Source: Gemmatimonadales bacterium (GTDB taxonomy: Bacteria > Gemmatimonadota > Gemmatimonadetes > Longimicrobiales > Gaopeijiaceae). Taken from it: DNA of 64,000 nucleotides. Made by a program: the position numbers and the translations under genes. Of the stretch, positions 24,679 to 33,144 are shown one piece after another (within the stretch, counting starts at the first letter, position 1; the number at the start of each line of letters is the position of its first letter). The notes below the pieces were generated by a model that was not told the DNA's origin, searched no databases, and saw nothing but the letters and a program-made list of their open reading frames with translations. The stretch lies in the NCBI GenBank assembly GCA_007695225.1, contig REED01000173.1:62001-126000 (forward strand), given 5' to 3'.

Positions 24679-27600
24679 GATCCTGCTCGACGTAGAGCGA
24701 CCCGGACCTTCATTCCGTCCACTTCATCCTCCATCACCTCGGGGAGCGCTTCCACCGCTGCGGCTCCGGCCCCCATTTCCACCGCCAGGGTCTCCCCGGC
24801 GATGAACTCCCCGAAGCGACCGGCCGCTTTTGCCACCTCATCCGGTCCATCCACCGCCAGTACGATCCGGTCGGTGATCTCCAACCCCGACTCCTTTCGA
24901 AGGCGCTGGATGCGGTTCACCAGTTCCCGGGCCATCCCCTCGGTGCGGAGTTCATCGTCCAGACTGGGGTCGAGGGCCGCGGTGTGGCCGTTCTCCGACT
25001 TCACCACCAGATCCCCGGACGCTTCCTCCACCACCTCCATCCAGTCGGGTTCCACGGAGACGGTTTCACCCTCCACCTCCAGGGCCACGGGGTCTCCCCG
25101 ACGGAATCCGGCCAGTGCCTCCTGGGAAAGGTCTCGGAGGGCCGATGCCGCTGCATTGCTCTTCTGCTGGAACCGGGGTCCCAGCACGCGGAAGTTGGGG
25201 CGAGCCACGAGGAACACCAGGGCTTCCGCGGAATCCAGGAAGGCCACCTCCTTCACATTCAACTCATCTTCGAGGAGGGCCAGGACCTCCGCCCGGGGCC
25301 GGCCGAGGCCGGGAAGGACCGCGTGGAGCCGGCGAAGCGGCTGGCGCACCCGGATCCGGACATCCTCCCGGGCCGCCCGCCCCAGGGAGACCAACGTCCG
25401 GACCGACGCCATCTCTGCCTCCAGGGGTTCATCCAGGAGGTTCGGGTCCGCCTCCGGGAAGGGCGCGAGATGGACGCTCGCCCCCCCTGAGAGGGCCCGG
25501 TGGACCCAGTCGGAGAAGAAGGGGGTTACCGGAGCGGTGAGGCGGGCCACCGTTACCAGGGCCTCGTGGAGGGTCCGGAAGGCGGCCCGGGCATCCCGGG
25601 GGTCGGTGTTCCCCCAGAAGCGGGAGCGGGACCGACGGACAAACCAGTTGGAGAGATCCTCGTTTACGAACTCCGTCACCCGCCGATAGGCCCGGGTGAG
25701 TTGGTACCCCTCCAGATCCGACCCCGTCTCCGCCACCACCCGATGCAGTCGGGAAAGGAGCCACCGATCCAGGACCGGACGATCCTGGGGCGATGGATCC
25801 TCCTCCGATGGGGCCCACCCCTCCACGTTGCCGTAGAGGGCGAAGAAACGGTAGGTGTTCAGCACCGTATCGAAGAAACGACGGCTGGACTCCCGAACCC
25901 CTTCGGGATCGTAGCGCTTCGGGAGCCAGGGGTTGGACACGGTGATGAGGTACCAGCGGAGGGGGTCCGCCCCGAACTCCGCGATGGCCTCCCAGGGGTC
26001 CACCGTATTCCCCTTGGACTTGGACATCTTCTGTCCATCGGCGTCGAGGATGAGGCCATTCACCACCACGTTCCGGTAGGCGGGTCCCCGCTCCAGCATG
26101 GTGGAGATGGCCATGAGGGAGTAGAACCATCCCCGGGTCTGATCCAGCCCCTCGCAGATGAAGTCGGCAGGGAAGTGCCGCTGGAACTCGGCGTCGTTCT
26201 CGTGGGGCCAGTGCCACTGGGCGTAGGGCATGGCCCCGGAGTCGAACCAGACATCCAGGACCACCGGATCCCGGCGCATCGTCCCTCCGTCGGGGGCCGG
26301 CCAGGTGACCTCATCGATGAAGGGACGGTGGGGATCGAAGTCGTCAGGGAGCCCCCCGGCCCGCTCCGCCAGCTCCGCCACCGAGCCGATCCACTCCACG
26401 ACCGTGGAATCCCGGTCCGAGACCCACACCGGCAGGGGAGTCCCCCAGAATCGCTCCCTGGAGAGGGCCCAGTCCACGTTGTTGGAGAGCCATTCCCCGA
26501 ATCGGCCTTCCCCCACCTCGGGGGGGTGCCAGGCCACCTCCCGGTTGTTGGCCATCATCTTCTCCTTCAGGGAGGAGGTGGCCGCGAACCAGGAATCCCG
26601 AGCCATGTAGATAAGGGGGGAGCTGCACCGCCAGCAGTGGGGATAGCTGTGGACCATGGATTCGATTCGGAAGAGTCCCCCGGTATCCCGGAGCGCCTCC
26701 ACCAGGGGTGCATCCGCGTCCTTGACGAATTGTCCCCCCACAACGGGGATCTCCTCGCGGAAGCACCCCCGATCGTCCACCGGCCGGAGGAGGGGGAATC
26801 CGTGCCGCTGGCCGGCAGCGTAGTCGTCGGCTCCGAAGGCAGGAGCCATGTGGACAAGTCCAGACCCATCCTCCGCTGAAACGAAGTCCTCGGCCACCAC
26901 CCGCCACCCGGCCGCACGCTCCTCTTCGGTGACGGGGACGTGCTCCAGGGGCCGGCGATAGCGGACCCCCACCAGCTCCTCCCCGCGGTAGCGGCGGAGG
27001 ATCTCGGTGTCCTCGCCGAACAGGGCCCCCACCCGCCCCTCCGCCAGGACCACCCGACGGCCCTCCCACGCCACCTCGGCGTAGGTGAGTTCCGGATGCA
27101 CCGCCAGGGCGGCGTTGGAAGGCACGGTCCACGGGGTGGTGGTCCACACCAGGAAGGTCCGGGCGTCAGGGTCGGGCTTCCCCTCCCCATCCGTCCAGTG
27201 ACAGAGGAAATAGAGAGAGGGATCCTCCACATCCTCGTAGCCCTGGGCCACCTCGTGGGAGGAGAGGGCCGTTCCACACCGGGGACAGTACGGGACGCTC
27301 TTCTGGCCCTGGTAGAGGAGCTTGCGCTCCGCCAGCTCCTTCAGGATGGCCCACACCGACTCGATGTACTCGGTGTGGAAGGTGACGTAGGGACGGGAAT
27401 AGTCCAGCCAGTAGCCGATACGCTCCGAGAGAGCCTCCCAGTCCTCCTTGTAGGTGAAGACCGAGTCCCGGCAGACCTCGTTGAAGCGGGCGATCCCAAG
27501 TTCCTCGATCTCTGGTTTCCCCGAGATCCCGAGCTTCCGCTCCGCCTCGATCTCCACCGGGAGGCCGTGGGTGTCCCAACCGGCGATCCGCGTGACGCTC

Positions 27601-27827
27601 CGCCCCTGCATGGTTCGGTGGCGGCAGACCAGGTCCTTGATCGTCCGGGAGATGATGTGGTGAAGCCCGGGCCGGCCGTTGGCGGTGGGGGGACCCTCAT
27701 AGAAGACGAAGGGGTCACCGGCGGCGGTCTCCTCCATCGTCCGGCGGAAAAGATCCTCGTGGCGCCACGCCTTCAGGAGATCTTCTTCCAGGGAGCGGAG
27801 GGAGGGAGGGGAGTCTGGATAATGCAT
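24675..27827 (-). CDS. ileS: isoleucine--tRNA ligase
   Basis: A class I synthetase of about 1050 residues. It shows the HIGH-equivalent GRPGLHH, GWDTHGLPVEIE, CP1 editing domain features (FLVWTTTPWTVPSN), VWFDSGAMPYAQW, ADFICEGLDQTRGWFYSL and KMSKSKGNTVDPW. Cysteine pairs YCPRCG and HCWRC are in the editing/zinc region. It resembles the longer, eukaryote-like IleRS type. ATG at 27827 (MHYPDSPPSL) begins the conserved part; 27872 is an alternative, and neither has a clear SD. It is coupled to rluD. No T-box is seen in the 160-bp gap to divIVA. Confidence 0.95.
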   Translation of the reverse strand: MHYPDSPPSLRSLEEDLLKAWRHEDLFRRTMEETAAGDPFVFYEGPPTANGRPGLHHIISRTIKDLVCRHRTMQGRSVTRIAGWDTHGLPVEIEAERKLGISGKPEIEELGIARFNEVCRDSVFTYKEDWEALSERIGYWLDYSRPYVTFHTEYIESVWAILKELAERKLLYQGQKSVPYCPRCGTALSSHEVAQGYEDVEDPSLYFLCHWTDGEGKPDPDARTFLVWTTTPWTVPSNAALAVHPELTYAEVAWEGRRVVLAEGRVGALFGEDTEILRRYRGEELVGVRYRRPLEHVPVTEEERAAGWRVVAEDFVSAEDGSGLVHMAPAFGADDYAAGQRHGFPLLRPVDDRGCFREEIPVVGGQFVKDADAPLVEALRDTGGLFRIESMVHSYPHCWRCSSPLIYMARDSWFAATSSLKEKMMANNREVAWHPPEVGEGRFGEWLSNNVDWALSRERFWGTPLPVWVSDRDSTVVEWIGSVAELAERAGGLPDDFDPHRPFIDEVTWPAPDGGTMRRDPVVLDVWFDSGAMPYAQWHWPHENDAEFQRHFPADFICEGLDQTRGWFYSLMAISTMLERGPAYRNVVVNGLILDADGQKMSKSKGNTVDPWEAIAEFGADPLRWYLITVSNPWLPKRYDPEGVRESSRRFFDTVLNTYRFFALYGNVEGWAPSEEDPSPQDRPVLDRWLLSRLHRVVAETGSDLEGYQLTRAYRRVTEFVNEDLSNWFVRRSRSRFWGNTDPRDARAAFRTLHEALVTVARLTAPVTPFFSDWVHRALSGGASVHLAPFPEADPNLLDEPLEAEMASVRTLVSLGRAAREDVRIRVRQPLRRLHAVLPGLGRPRAEVLALLEDELNVKEVAFLDSAEALVFLVARPNFRVLGPRFQQKSNAAASALRDLSQEALAGFRRGDPVALEVEGETVSVEPDWMEVVEEASGDLVVKSENGHTAALDPSLDDELRTEGMARELVNRIQRLRKESGLEITDRIVLAVDGPDEVAKAAGRFGEFIAGETLAVEMGAGAAAVEALPEVMEDEVDGMKVRVALRRAGS

Positions 27828-27987
27828 CGGGATCGGGAGAGCGCTTGATGAAGGGTCGACAGGTCGGGTCATGGGGCGTCGCTGGGCATGGATTCGGTTC
27901 TGGAATCGCAAGGATCGGGGAGGAGTTCCCGGATCCGGGAGTTCGGATGGTTCCCCTCTCCCATCCTCACACCGGGTCAGGCAGGCC

Positions 27988-28569
27988 TCATATCGATCCC
28001 GAATCCGGTGGGTTGGAAGAGGGACGTTTCCCGTATCGGCCACGGGTCACCTCGTCCAGATCGACGTCGGGGAGCGGCGCCTGCTCCTCCCGGACCCCCA
28101 GGGCATCCATCTCCCGCTCCAGGAGCCCTCGGTATGCCTGAAAAAACCGGGCACGCATCCGCTCCAGTTCCCGGATCTCCTGGCGACGGAGTTCCACCTC
28201 CCGACGGACCTCCCCGTCGGCTTCTCGGGCCTGAGCCAGGACCTCGTCCCGCAGCCGCCGTGACTCCTCCTCGGCCTCCCGCCGGATGAGATCGGCTTCC
28301 CTACGCGCCTGCTCCTGGATCTCCTCCCGGAGGGTCTGGGCAGTTACAAGGGCCTCCTGGACCGCACGCTCCCTCCCGTCCTGGCTCGCCACCCGCTCCT
28401 CCAAGGCATCGCAGCGGTCCCGAAAGGCCAGGTTCTCGCGGACCAACCCGTCCATCCGCTCCGCAACGAGCTCCAGGAAGGCATCCACCTCCTGGGGATC
28501 ATACCCCCGCATTCCCTTCCGGAAATCACCCCGCTTCTTCCGGACATCCAACGGCGTGAGATCGATCAT
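27988..28569 (-). CDS. divIVA: DivIVA domain protein
   Basis: A 193-residue protein: N-terminal DivIVA signature MIDLTPLDVRKKRGDFRKGMRGY partly visible, YDPQEVDAFLELV, then a long coiled coil rich in Glu/Arg (about residues 30-165) and a short tail. DivIVA/Wag31 proteins sense negative curvature at poles or septa, and some relatives control division or secretion. It follows yggS with an ATGA overlap, an arrangement common in bacteria with the ylm/ygg cluster. Confidence 0.9.
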   Translation of the reverse strand: MIDLTPLDVRKKRGDFRKGMRGYDPQEVDAFLELVAERMDGLVRENLAFRDRCDALEERVASQDGRERAVQEALVTAQTLREEIQEQARREADLIRREAEEESRRLRDEVLAQAREADGEVRREVELRRQEIRELERMRARFFQAYRGLLEREMDALGVREEQAPLPDVDLDEVTRGRYGKRPSSNPPDSGSI

Positions 28570-29276
28570 CTCGTGCGTTCTCCGAAGAGCGCCGAGCCGA
28601 GTCGCACCATGGTGCTCCCCTCCTCGACGGCCAGGGTAAAATCATTCGACATCCCCATGGAAAGCTCCCGACCCTCCCAGGACGGAAGTTCGGCCTCGAG
28701 CCGTTCCCGGACTCCGCGCAGGACCCGGAAACTCTCCCGAAGCACAGCCTCATCTTCGGTGAAGGGGGCCATCGTCATGAGTCCCAGGGGCTGGAGGCTC
28801 TTCATTTCCAGGATCCTTCCCGCACCGTCCAGCACATCCTCCGGGGTGAAGCCGGTCTTGGAGTCCTCTCCAGAGGCATTGACCTGGATGAGCACCGGAA
28901 GGATCGGCGCTCCTTCCTCCCATGTTCGCTCGAGTCTCTCCGCCAACCGGAGCGAGTCCAGGGAATGCAGCAGATCCACCCGTCCCCTCAGCGAGGGAGC
29001 CTGTCGCCGCTGCAAGCGCCCCACCATATGCCAGCGGCAACGTCCGACCTCCACCTCGCGAAGCCGCTCCTCCAAGGCTTCCACCCGGTTCTCCGCCAGA
29101 TCCGTCAAGCCCGCATCGAGGGCCTCATGCACCGCTTGGATCGGATGGCCCTTGGTTACGGCGATGAGGCGCACCTCGCCCGGCTCCCGGCCGGACCGTT
29201 CGGCGGCCCGGGCGATTTCCTCCCGCACGTAAGTCAGCTTCCGGGAAAGGTTCTTATATGGGTTGGTTTCGGCCAT
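28566..29276 (-). CDS. yggS: YggS-family pyridoxal phosphate homeostasis protein
   Basis: A 236-residue fold-type III PLP-binding protein. The PLP lysine is in LIAVTKGHPIQAV, with GENR-like LAENRVEAL, WHMVGRLQRRQ, IQVNASGEDSKTGF, and SMGMSNDF near the phosphate site. The family buffers PLP and affects amino acid pools but is not a known enzyme. It is the first gene of a long operon. Its -10 TATGAT ends only eight bases before the ATG and there is no SD, pointing to a leaderless mRNA. Confidence 0.93.
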   Translation of the reverse strand: MAETNPYKNLSRKLTYVREEIARAAERSGREPGEVRLIAVTKGHPIQAVHEALDAGLTDLAENRVEALEERLREVEVGRCRWHMVGRLQRRQAPSLRGRVDLLHSLDSLRLAERLERTWEEGAPILPVLIQVNASGEDSKTGFTPEDVLDGAGRILEMKSLQPLGLMTMAPFTEDEAVLRESFRVLRGVRERLEAELPSWEGRELSMGMSNDFTLAVEEGSTMVRLGSALFGERTR

Positions 29277-29284
29277 GGCCTCGT

Positions 29285-29313
29285 ATCATACCCATTGGAA
29301 GCAGGATTAGAAA
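29285..29313 (-). promoter_or_regulatory. predicted promoter of the yggS-divIVA operon
   Basis: Minus strand: TTTCTA (29313-29308), 17-nt spacer, TATGAT (29290-29285). The ATG of yggS begins 8 nt after the -10, so transcription is expected to start at or next to the start codon. Confidence 0.6.
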
Positions 29314-29372
29314 CGGGTCCCCGGCACCCCGAAGGCCCCCGAACTCCGCCTCGAGGGCCGGGCCCCATCCCT

Positions 29373-29651
29373 TAGCAGGCTGTTGAACTACTGGAGGGAC
29401 CACCGCGAAGGGGCCTTGCGTGTCCTGGTCAAGGCGGAGCCCCGACAGCGATGCGGTAGCATCGGTGAGGGGCGCCAACGAAGATCCAGGGGCGCAACCC
29501 CCCTTCGCCCTTCGGGTTGGGGCGACAGGGGGCCGCCTCGGTCGTTGGCTCGCCTCGACGTAGCCACGGCTATGCCCTCGACGAGCCGCCTACGATTCGG
29601 CCCCCCGGCGCTCCCAACGGTGGCGCCCTCCAGTAGTTCAAGAGCCTGCTA
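29373..29651. mobile_element. MITE-like non-autonomous element, 279 bp, with 26-bp terminal inverted repeats
   Basis: The ends at 29373-29398 and 29626-29651 are inverted copies of 26 bp with one mismatch (they begin TAGCAGGCT and end AGCCTGCTA). The outermost TA could be a duplicated TA target, as for IS630/mariner-type insertions. The interior carries further short palindromes (TAGCC-AC-GGCTA) and no transposase or coding potential. It sits in the gap between the tonB terminator and the yggS promoter. A third copy of GGCTGTTGAA occurs just outside the right end. Confidence 0.75.
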
Positions 29652-29680
29652 CAAGGCTGTTGAAGAAGCCATAATGAAGA

Positions 29681-29716
29681 GGGCCCCGCCAGTCGAGTCG
29701 TCGACCGGCGGGGCCC
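29681..29716 (-). terminator. strong intrinsic terminator of the exbB-tonB operon
   Basis: GGGCCCCGCC/GGCGGGGCCC forms a perfect 10-bp stem, continued after one mismatch by GTCGA/TCGAC around a GTCG loop. On the minus strand it is followed by TCTTCATTAT, a moderately T-rich tail. It lies 37 bp after the tonB stop. Confidence 0.85.
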
Positions 29717-29753
29717 GTGCTCCGCCCAGGCGGAGCGTTCCGGAAGCTTCGGA

Positions 29754-30443
29754 TCAGCGCGTCTGGAAGGTGACGGGGATCTGGATCCACACCGGAACCT
29801 GCTGGTCCCGATTCATGGCCGGCGTGAATTCGAAGACCTGGGCCACCCGGAGAGCGGCATCATCCAGGGCCTGATGGCCGGAAGACTCCGCCACGAGCAC
29901 GTTCTCAAGCTCGCCAGTCTCGTTGATGAAGAAGTGCATCAGCACCGTTCCTCCAATCCCTGCATCCCGGAGGAGCGAAGGATATTCCCGCTCCAGCGCC
30001 CGCCCCACGGCCTGCCGATTGCGTACTTCCGGCGCCACAGTGAAGGGGGTGAAGGTTGGCTGATCCGAGATGTCCACCGCACCTTCTTCCCGGGGCGGGG
30101 GCAGATCGTCGGGAAGATTGTCCTCGAAGGTGGTGGGCGCAATCGTGATGTCCTCGTCGATCTGCGCATCGGTGACCACCGGATTCGCGGGACGCTGGAT
30201 CTGCTCCGGCGGCGGCGGAATCTCGATCTCCGGCGGGAGGTCGATGGCCACGATGTCATCCATGACGAAGGAGAAGTCGGAGGCCGTCAGGTTGGGCCAG
30301 AACGCCAGCACCATGAAGTGCACCAGAGTGGCCGCAACCATCGAACCCCAGAACCAGGATCCGAAGGAGCGCTTGAATCGGTCATTGGCGGTCTCGAAGA
30401 CGTCCACACCCTCTGCAGTCGTCTGCTCGTTCTCAGTACTCAT
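29754..30443 (-). CDS. tonB: TonB family energy transducer
   Basis: A 229-residue inner membrane-anchored protein. One N-terminal membrane helix (about residues 30-48, WGSMVAATLVHFMVLAFW) is followed by a proline-rich periplasmic linker (PPEIEIPPPPEQIQRP), then a C-terminal TonB domain (EYPSLLRDAGIGGTVLMHFFI... FEFTPAMNRDQQVPVWIQIPVTF). It passes proton motive force from ExbB/ExbD to outer membrane receptors. No TonB-dependent receptor is encoded in the window. ATG overlaps the exbD stop (ATGA). Confidence 0.92.
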   Translation of the reverse strand: MSTENEQTTAEGVDVFETANDRFKRSFGSWFWGSMVAATLVHFMVLAFWPNLTASDFSFVMDDIVAIDLPPEIEIPPPPEQIQRPANPVVTDAQIDEDITIAPTTFEDNLPDDLPPPREEGAVDISDQPTFTPFTVAPEVRNRQAVGRALEREYPSLLRDAGIGGTVLMHFFINETGELENVLVAESSGHQALDDAALRVAQVFEFTPAMNRDQQVPVWIQIPVTFQTR

Positions 30444-30889
30444 CGTCTCTCCCTCGTCATGCGGCGTTCAAGATCCGTGGCGAACACCACGTAGACCGCT
30501 CCACCGTCCCGGATCTCATTCTGGACCGCGTCAATATACCGATAGGGGGCGCGGGCGTCGGCTCGAAGCGATATCACCAGGCGGCGGCCCGACTCGATCC
30601 AGGCCGGGGCCACCAGGTTGGACACCATCTCCATGGGGATCTGCTGGTCATTCATCCAGACCTGGCCCGTCCGCTCCACCCACACATAGAGGACATTCTG
30701 GCGCTTCTCATCAATCTGCTGGGTGGCCTGCGCTTCGGGCCACTCGATGGGTCGTTCCTGCTCTTCCCGGAAGACCGTCGTGATCATGAAGAAGATGAGG
30801 AGCAGGAAGGCGATGTCCGCCATGGATGAACTCGGAATCTGGTCCGAGGCCTTGGACTTCCGCTGGAATCCGCTGTTCGAAATCGACAT
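30440..30889 (-). CDS. exbD: ExbD/TolR family biopolymer transport protein (first of two)
   Basis: A 149-residue protein with a short basic N terminus, one membrane helix ([18 protein letters not shown]) bearing the functional Asp near its start, and a periplasmic domain. It lies 3 bp downstream of a second exbD-like gene and is coupled to tonB. Two ExbD paralogues per cluster is common in several phyla with extra roles; which partner works with which cannot be told here. Confidence 0.92.
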   Translation of the reverse strand: MSISNSGFQRKSKASDQIPSSSMADIAFLLLIFFMITTVFREEQERPIEWPEAQATQQIDEKRQNVLYVWVERTGQVWMNDQQIPMEMVSNLVAPAWIESGRRLVISLRADARAPYRYIDAVQNEIRDGGAVYVVFATDLERRMTRERR

Positions 30890-30892
30890 GGA

Positions 30893-31315
30893 TCAACCCT
30901 CCAAGAGCTGGAGCGAGATTCGTTCCGCCCCGGCGACCTGCAAGCCGTCCAGGACCTGAATCATGAGTCGGTGCTCCGCATCCGGGTGCGTCTTCACACC
31001 GGCGATGAGGTTGGGATTCTGGGCCACTTCAATGCGCCAGATCCCCTCCACATCCCTGGGCGACACCGTCTGTTCGTTCTGACTGTCCCCCCTGCGGATC
31101 CGGACCAAACCATCCGGCATGATGTTGATATGCAGGATGTTCCGCTGGGAGATCTCCACCTCCTCAGCCTGCTCTGGGAGCACGATCCGAAGCCCGCGGT
31201 CCTTGGGGAACACGGTGGTCACCAAGAAGAAGACCAGCAGCAGGAACGCAATGTCCGCCATGGACGACGAAGGGATCTCGTCGGTGATCTTCGATTTTTT
31301 GTTAAGAATCGCCAC
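30893..31315 (-). CDS. exbD: ExbD/TolR family biopolymer transport protein (second of two)
   Basis: A 140-residue paralogue of its neighbour, sharing [14 protein letters not shown] in the single membrane helix including the key Asp. The periplasmic domain differs ([17 protein letters not shown]). It starts with GTG and follows exbB by 76 bp. Together the four genes encode a complete Ton motor. Confidence 0.92.
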   Translation of the reverse strand: MAILNKKSKITDEIPSSSMADIAFLLLVFFLVTTVFPKDRGLRIVLPEQAEEVEISQRNILHINIMPDGLVRIRRGDSQNEQTVSPRDVEGIWRIEVAQNPNLIAGVKTHPDAEHRLMIQVLDGLQVAGAERISLQLLEG

Positions 31316-31391
31316 GTCTGTTTTCGCTCCGTCCGGGGGGTGACATCTGCATGTTCTACAAACGGATCCGTCCTCAGGTTCCCCTGGGCCG

Positions 31392-32174
31392 TCAGGTGCC
31401 GTCGATGTCCTTCTGATCCGAAGACTCTACCGGCGGGGCCGGCGGGCTCGGGGGCTGCGGGGCTGGATCCCGGACGCCGGTCTGGGGGCGAGACGAAGGG
31501 ACCACCGGGCGTCCGCCAACCACGGTGAGCTGCCCATCCCGCTCCATGTCCCATGCCAAGTTCAGCAGCTGCTGCGTACCCTGCTCCATGTCCACGATAA
31601 GCTTGTCGATGCGGGTCACGAAGAAGTTGTAGGCCACATTCACCGGGATAGCAATGAGAAGCCCGGTGGCCGTGGTGAGGAGGGCCACCTTGATCCCTGC
31701 CGCCACCAGTGTGGGATCCACGTCGCCGGCCGCCTCGATGGAGGCGAAGGCCATGATCATCCCCGCCACCGTCCCGAGGAAGCCCATCAGGGGGGCCACG
31801 TTGGCCACGGTGGCCAGGATCACCAGCCCCCGTTCCAGGAATCCGAGCTCGATGGTGCCGGTGGTGTTCACCGCCTGCTCCAGCTCGGCTTCCCGGATCT
31901 CCCCCTTACGGATCCGGCGAAGGCCGGCCACGAGGATGGCCGCCGCCGGTCCGGGGGTATCCGCAGCCGCCCGAATGGCCTCCTCGATCCGCCCGGCCTC
32001 GGTGAGCTCTTTCACCTCCGCCAGGATCCGGTCGGTGTCCCGGTGGGCGATCCAGAGGGTCCAGGCCTTGGCGATAGTCACCCCCAGCCCCACCAGCGAG
32101 GCCAGGACCAAGGCATACATCATGAGCCCCCCATCGGCGAAGAGGGTCAGCAGATTGTACTCGAATTCGTCCAA
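31392..32174 (-). CDS. exbB: MotA/TolQ/ExbB proton channel family protein
   Basis: A 260-residue protein with three membrane helices: one near the N terminus ([18 protein letters not shown]) and two after the cytoplasmic loop ([25 protein letters not shown] and [23 protein letters not shown] regions). The conserved GLLGTVxGM-like motif reads GFLGTVAGM. The start appears to be TTG at 32174 with GGAG six bases upstream, and no better ATG exists before the first helix. The C-terminal tail is Pro-rich. It is first in the operon, behind a strong promoter. Confidence 0.93.
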   Translation of the reverse strand: MDEFEYNLLTLFADGGLMMYALVLASLVGLGVTIAKAWTLWIAHRDTDRILAEVKELTEAGRIEEAIRAAADTPGPAAAILVAGLRRIRKGEIREAELEQAVNTTGTIELGFLERGLVILATVANVAPLMGFLGTVAGMIMAFASIEAAGDVDPTLVAAGIKVALLTTATGLLIAIPVNVAYNFFVTRIDKLIVDMEQGTQQLLNLAWDMERDGQLTVVGGRPVVPSSRPQTGVRDPAPQPPSPPAPPVESSDQKDIDGT

Positions 32175-32266
32175 ACCAGGCTCCTTTTGGTTCCGTTTCC
32201 TGCCGCAGGGGCCGGAGCTCCCGCCGGAGCGGAGGGTTGCTGGATCTTCAGGGGAGTGAACGCGGC

Positions 32267-32295
32267 AATCTAGGTGCCCTTCCCGGCGCTGTCAA
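32267..32295 (-). promoter_or_regulatory. sigma70-type promoter of the exbB-exbD-exbD-tonB operon
   Basis: Minus strand: TTGACA (32295-32290), 17-nt spacer, TAGATT (32272-32267). The -35 is a full consensus match and the -10 matches at four of six positions. The leader to the exbB start is about 85 nt. Confidence 0.7.
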
Positions 32296-32340
32296 ACCGC
32301 GTTTCGGGCCCCATGCCCGAGAGGGCAACCGAGGGGGGGT

Positions 32341-33144
32341 TCATCCGGCGGAGGGGACCAGGCGGAATCCCCTCCCCCGTTCCGGAAGGGTCCCCTCCAT
32401 GATGGTCCGGAGCCCCTCCACGCCTACTCCAAGCTGAAGTCGTCCCCCCCGGGCCACCGAGATCCGAGAGGTCTCCTCGCTCACCACGATGACCAGGGCG
32501 TCCGTCTCCTCCGAGAGTCCGAGGGCGGCCCGGTGCCGCGTCCCCAAGGTCTTGTCGGAAAGTTGGGTCTGGGTGAGGGGGAGGATGGCGCCGGCGGCCT
32601 TGATGGTATCGCCGCCCACAATGACTGCCCCGTCGTGAAGGGGAGAGAGCGGGGTGAAGATGGTGGTGAGAAGCTCAGCGGAGACCGGGGCCTGCACGGG
32701 ACTCCCAGTGCGAGCGTATTCCTCCAGCCCCACCTCGTTCTCCATGGCGATGATGGCACCGGTCCGGGTCCGGGACAGAATCTCCACCGCCTCCAGGATC
32801 TCGTCCACCACCTTGCGACTCTCGATCTTGGCGAAGATGCGAAACATCTGGGTCTGGCCCAAGCGAGCCAGGGCGGCCCGGAGTTCGGGTTGGAAGACCA
32901 CCAGGGCTGCGATGGCTCCATACTGGAACAGCGTCTCCAGAAGGGTGCGGATCAGGGAGAAATCGAGAAGGCGGGCCATGAAGTAGACGCCGGCCAAGAG
33001 CCCCACACCCAGGATCATGTGCATGGCCCGGGTGCGTTGCAACAGGATCAGGATGCGGTAGAGGAGAAAGGACACGATGGCGATCTCCACCATGTCGCCC
33101 CACCCAGGCCGGAGAAACTGAAACTGCTCCCAGACCGAGCTCAC
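32341..33144 (-). CDS. cdaA: diadenylate cyclase CdaA (c-di-AMP synthase)
   Basis: A 267-residue membrane protein: three N-terminal helices (residues about 17-35, 40-58, 62-80), then the DAC domain with the catalytic DGA motif in SPLHDGAVIV and GTRHRAALG. It joins two ATP into c-di-AMP, which controls potassium and turgor. No cdaR/glmM partner follows; it is the last gene of a coupled operon after folP (GTGA overlap). GTG start. Confidence 0.94.
   Translation of the reverse strand: MSSVWEQFQFLRPGWGDMVEIAIVSFLLYRILILLQRTRAMHMILGVGLLAGVYFMARLLDFSLIRTLLETLFQYGAIAALVVFQPELRAALARLGQTQMFRIFAKIESRKVVDEILEAVEILSRTRTGAIIAMENEVGLEEYARTGSPVQAPVSAELLTTIFTPLSPLHDGAVIVGGDTIKAAGAILPLTQTQLSDKTLGTRHRAALGLSEETDALVIVVSEETSRISVARGGRLQLGVGVEGLRTIMEGTLPERGRGFRLVPSAG

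Noticed and set aside
27873-27987. Possible T-box or leader RNA before ileS
   Set aside because: No T-box sequence, specifier loop or terminator is visible; no SD either, so only a plain leader is supported.
29254-29478. 74-codon minus ORF over the MITE left end
   Set aside because: It begins inside the element, crosses its boundary and has no motif; probably chance.
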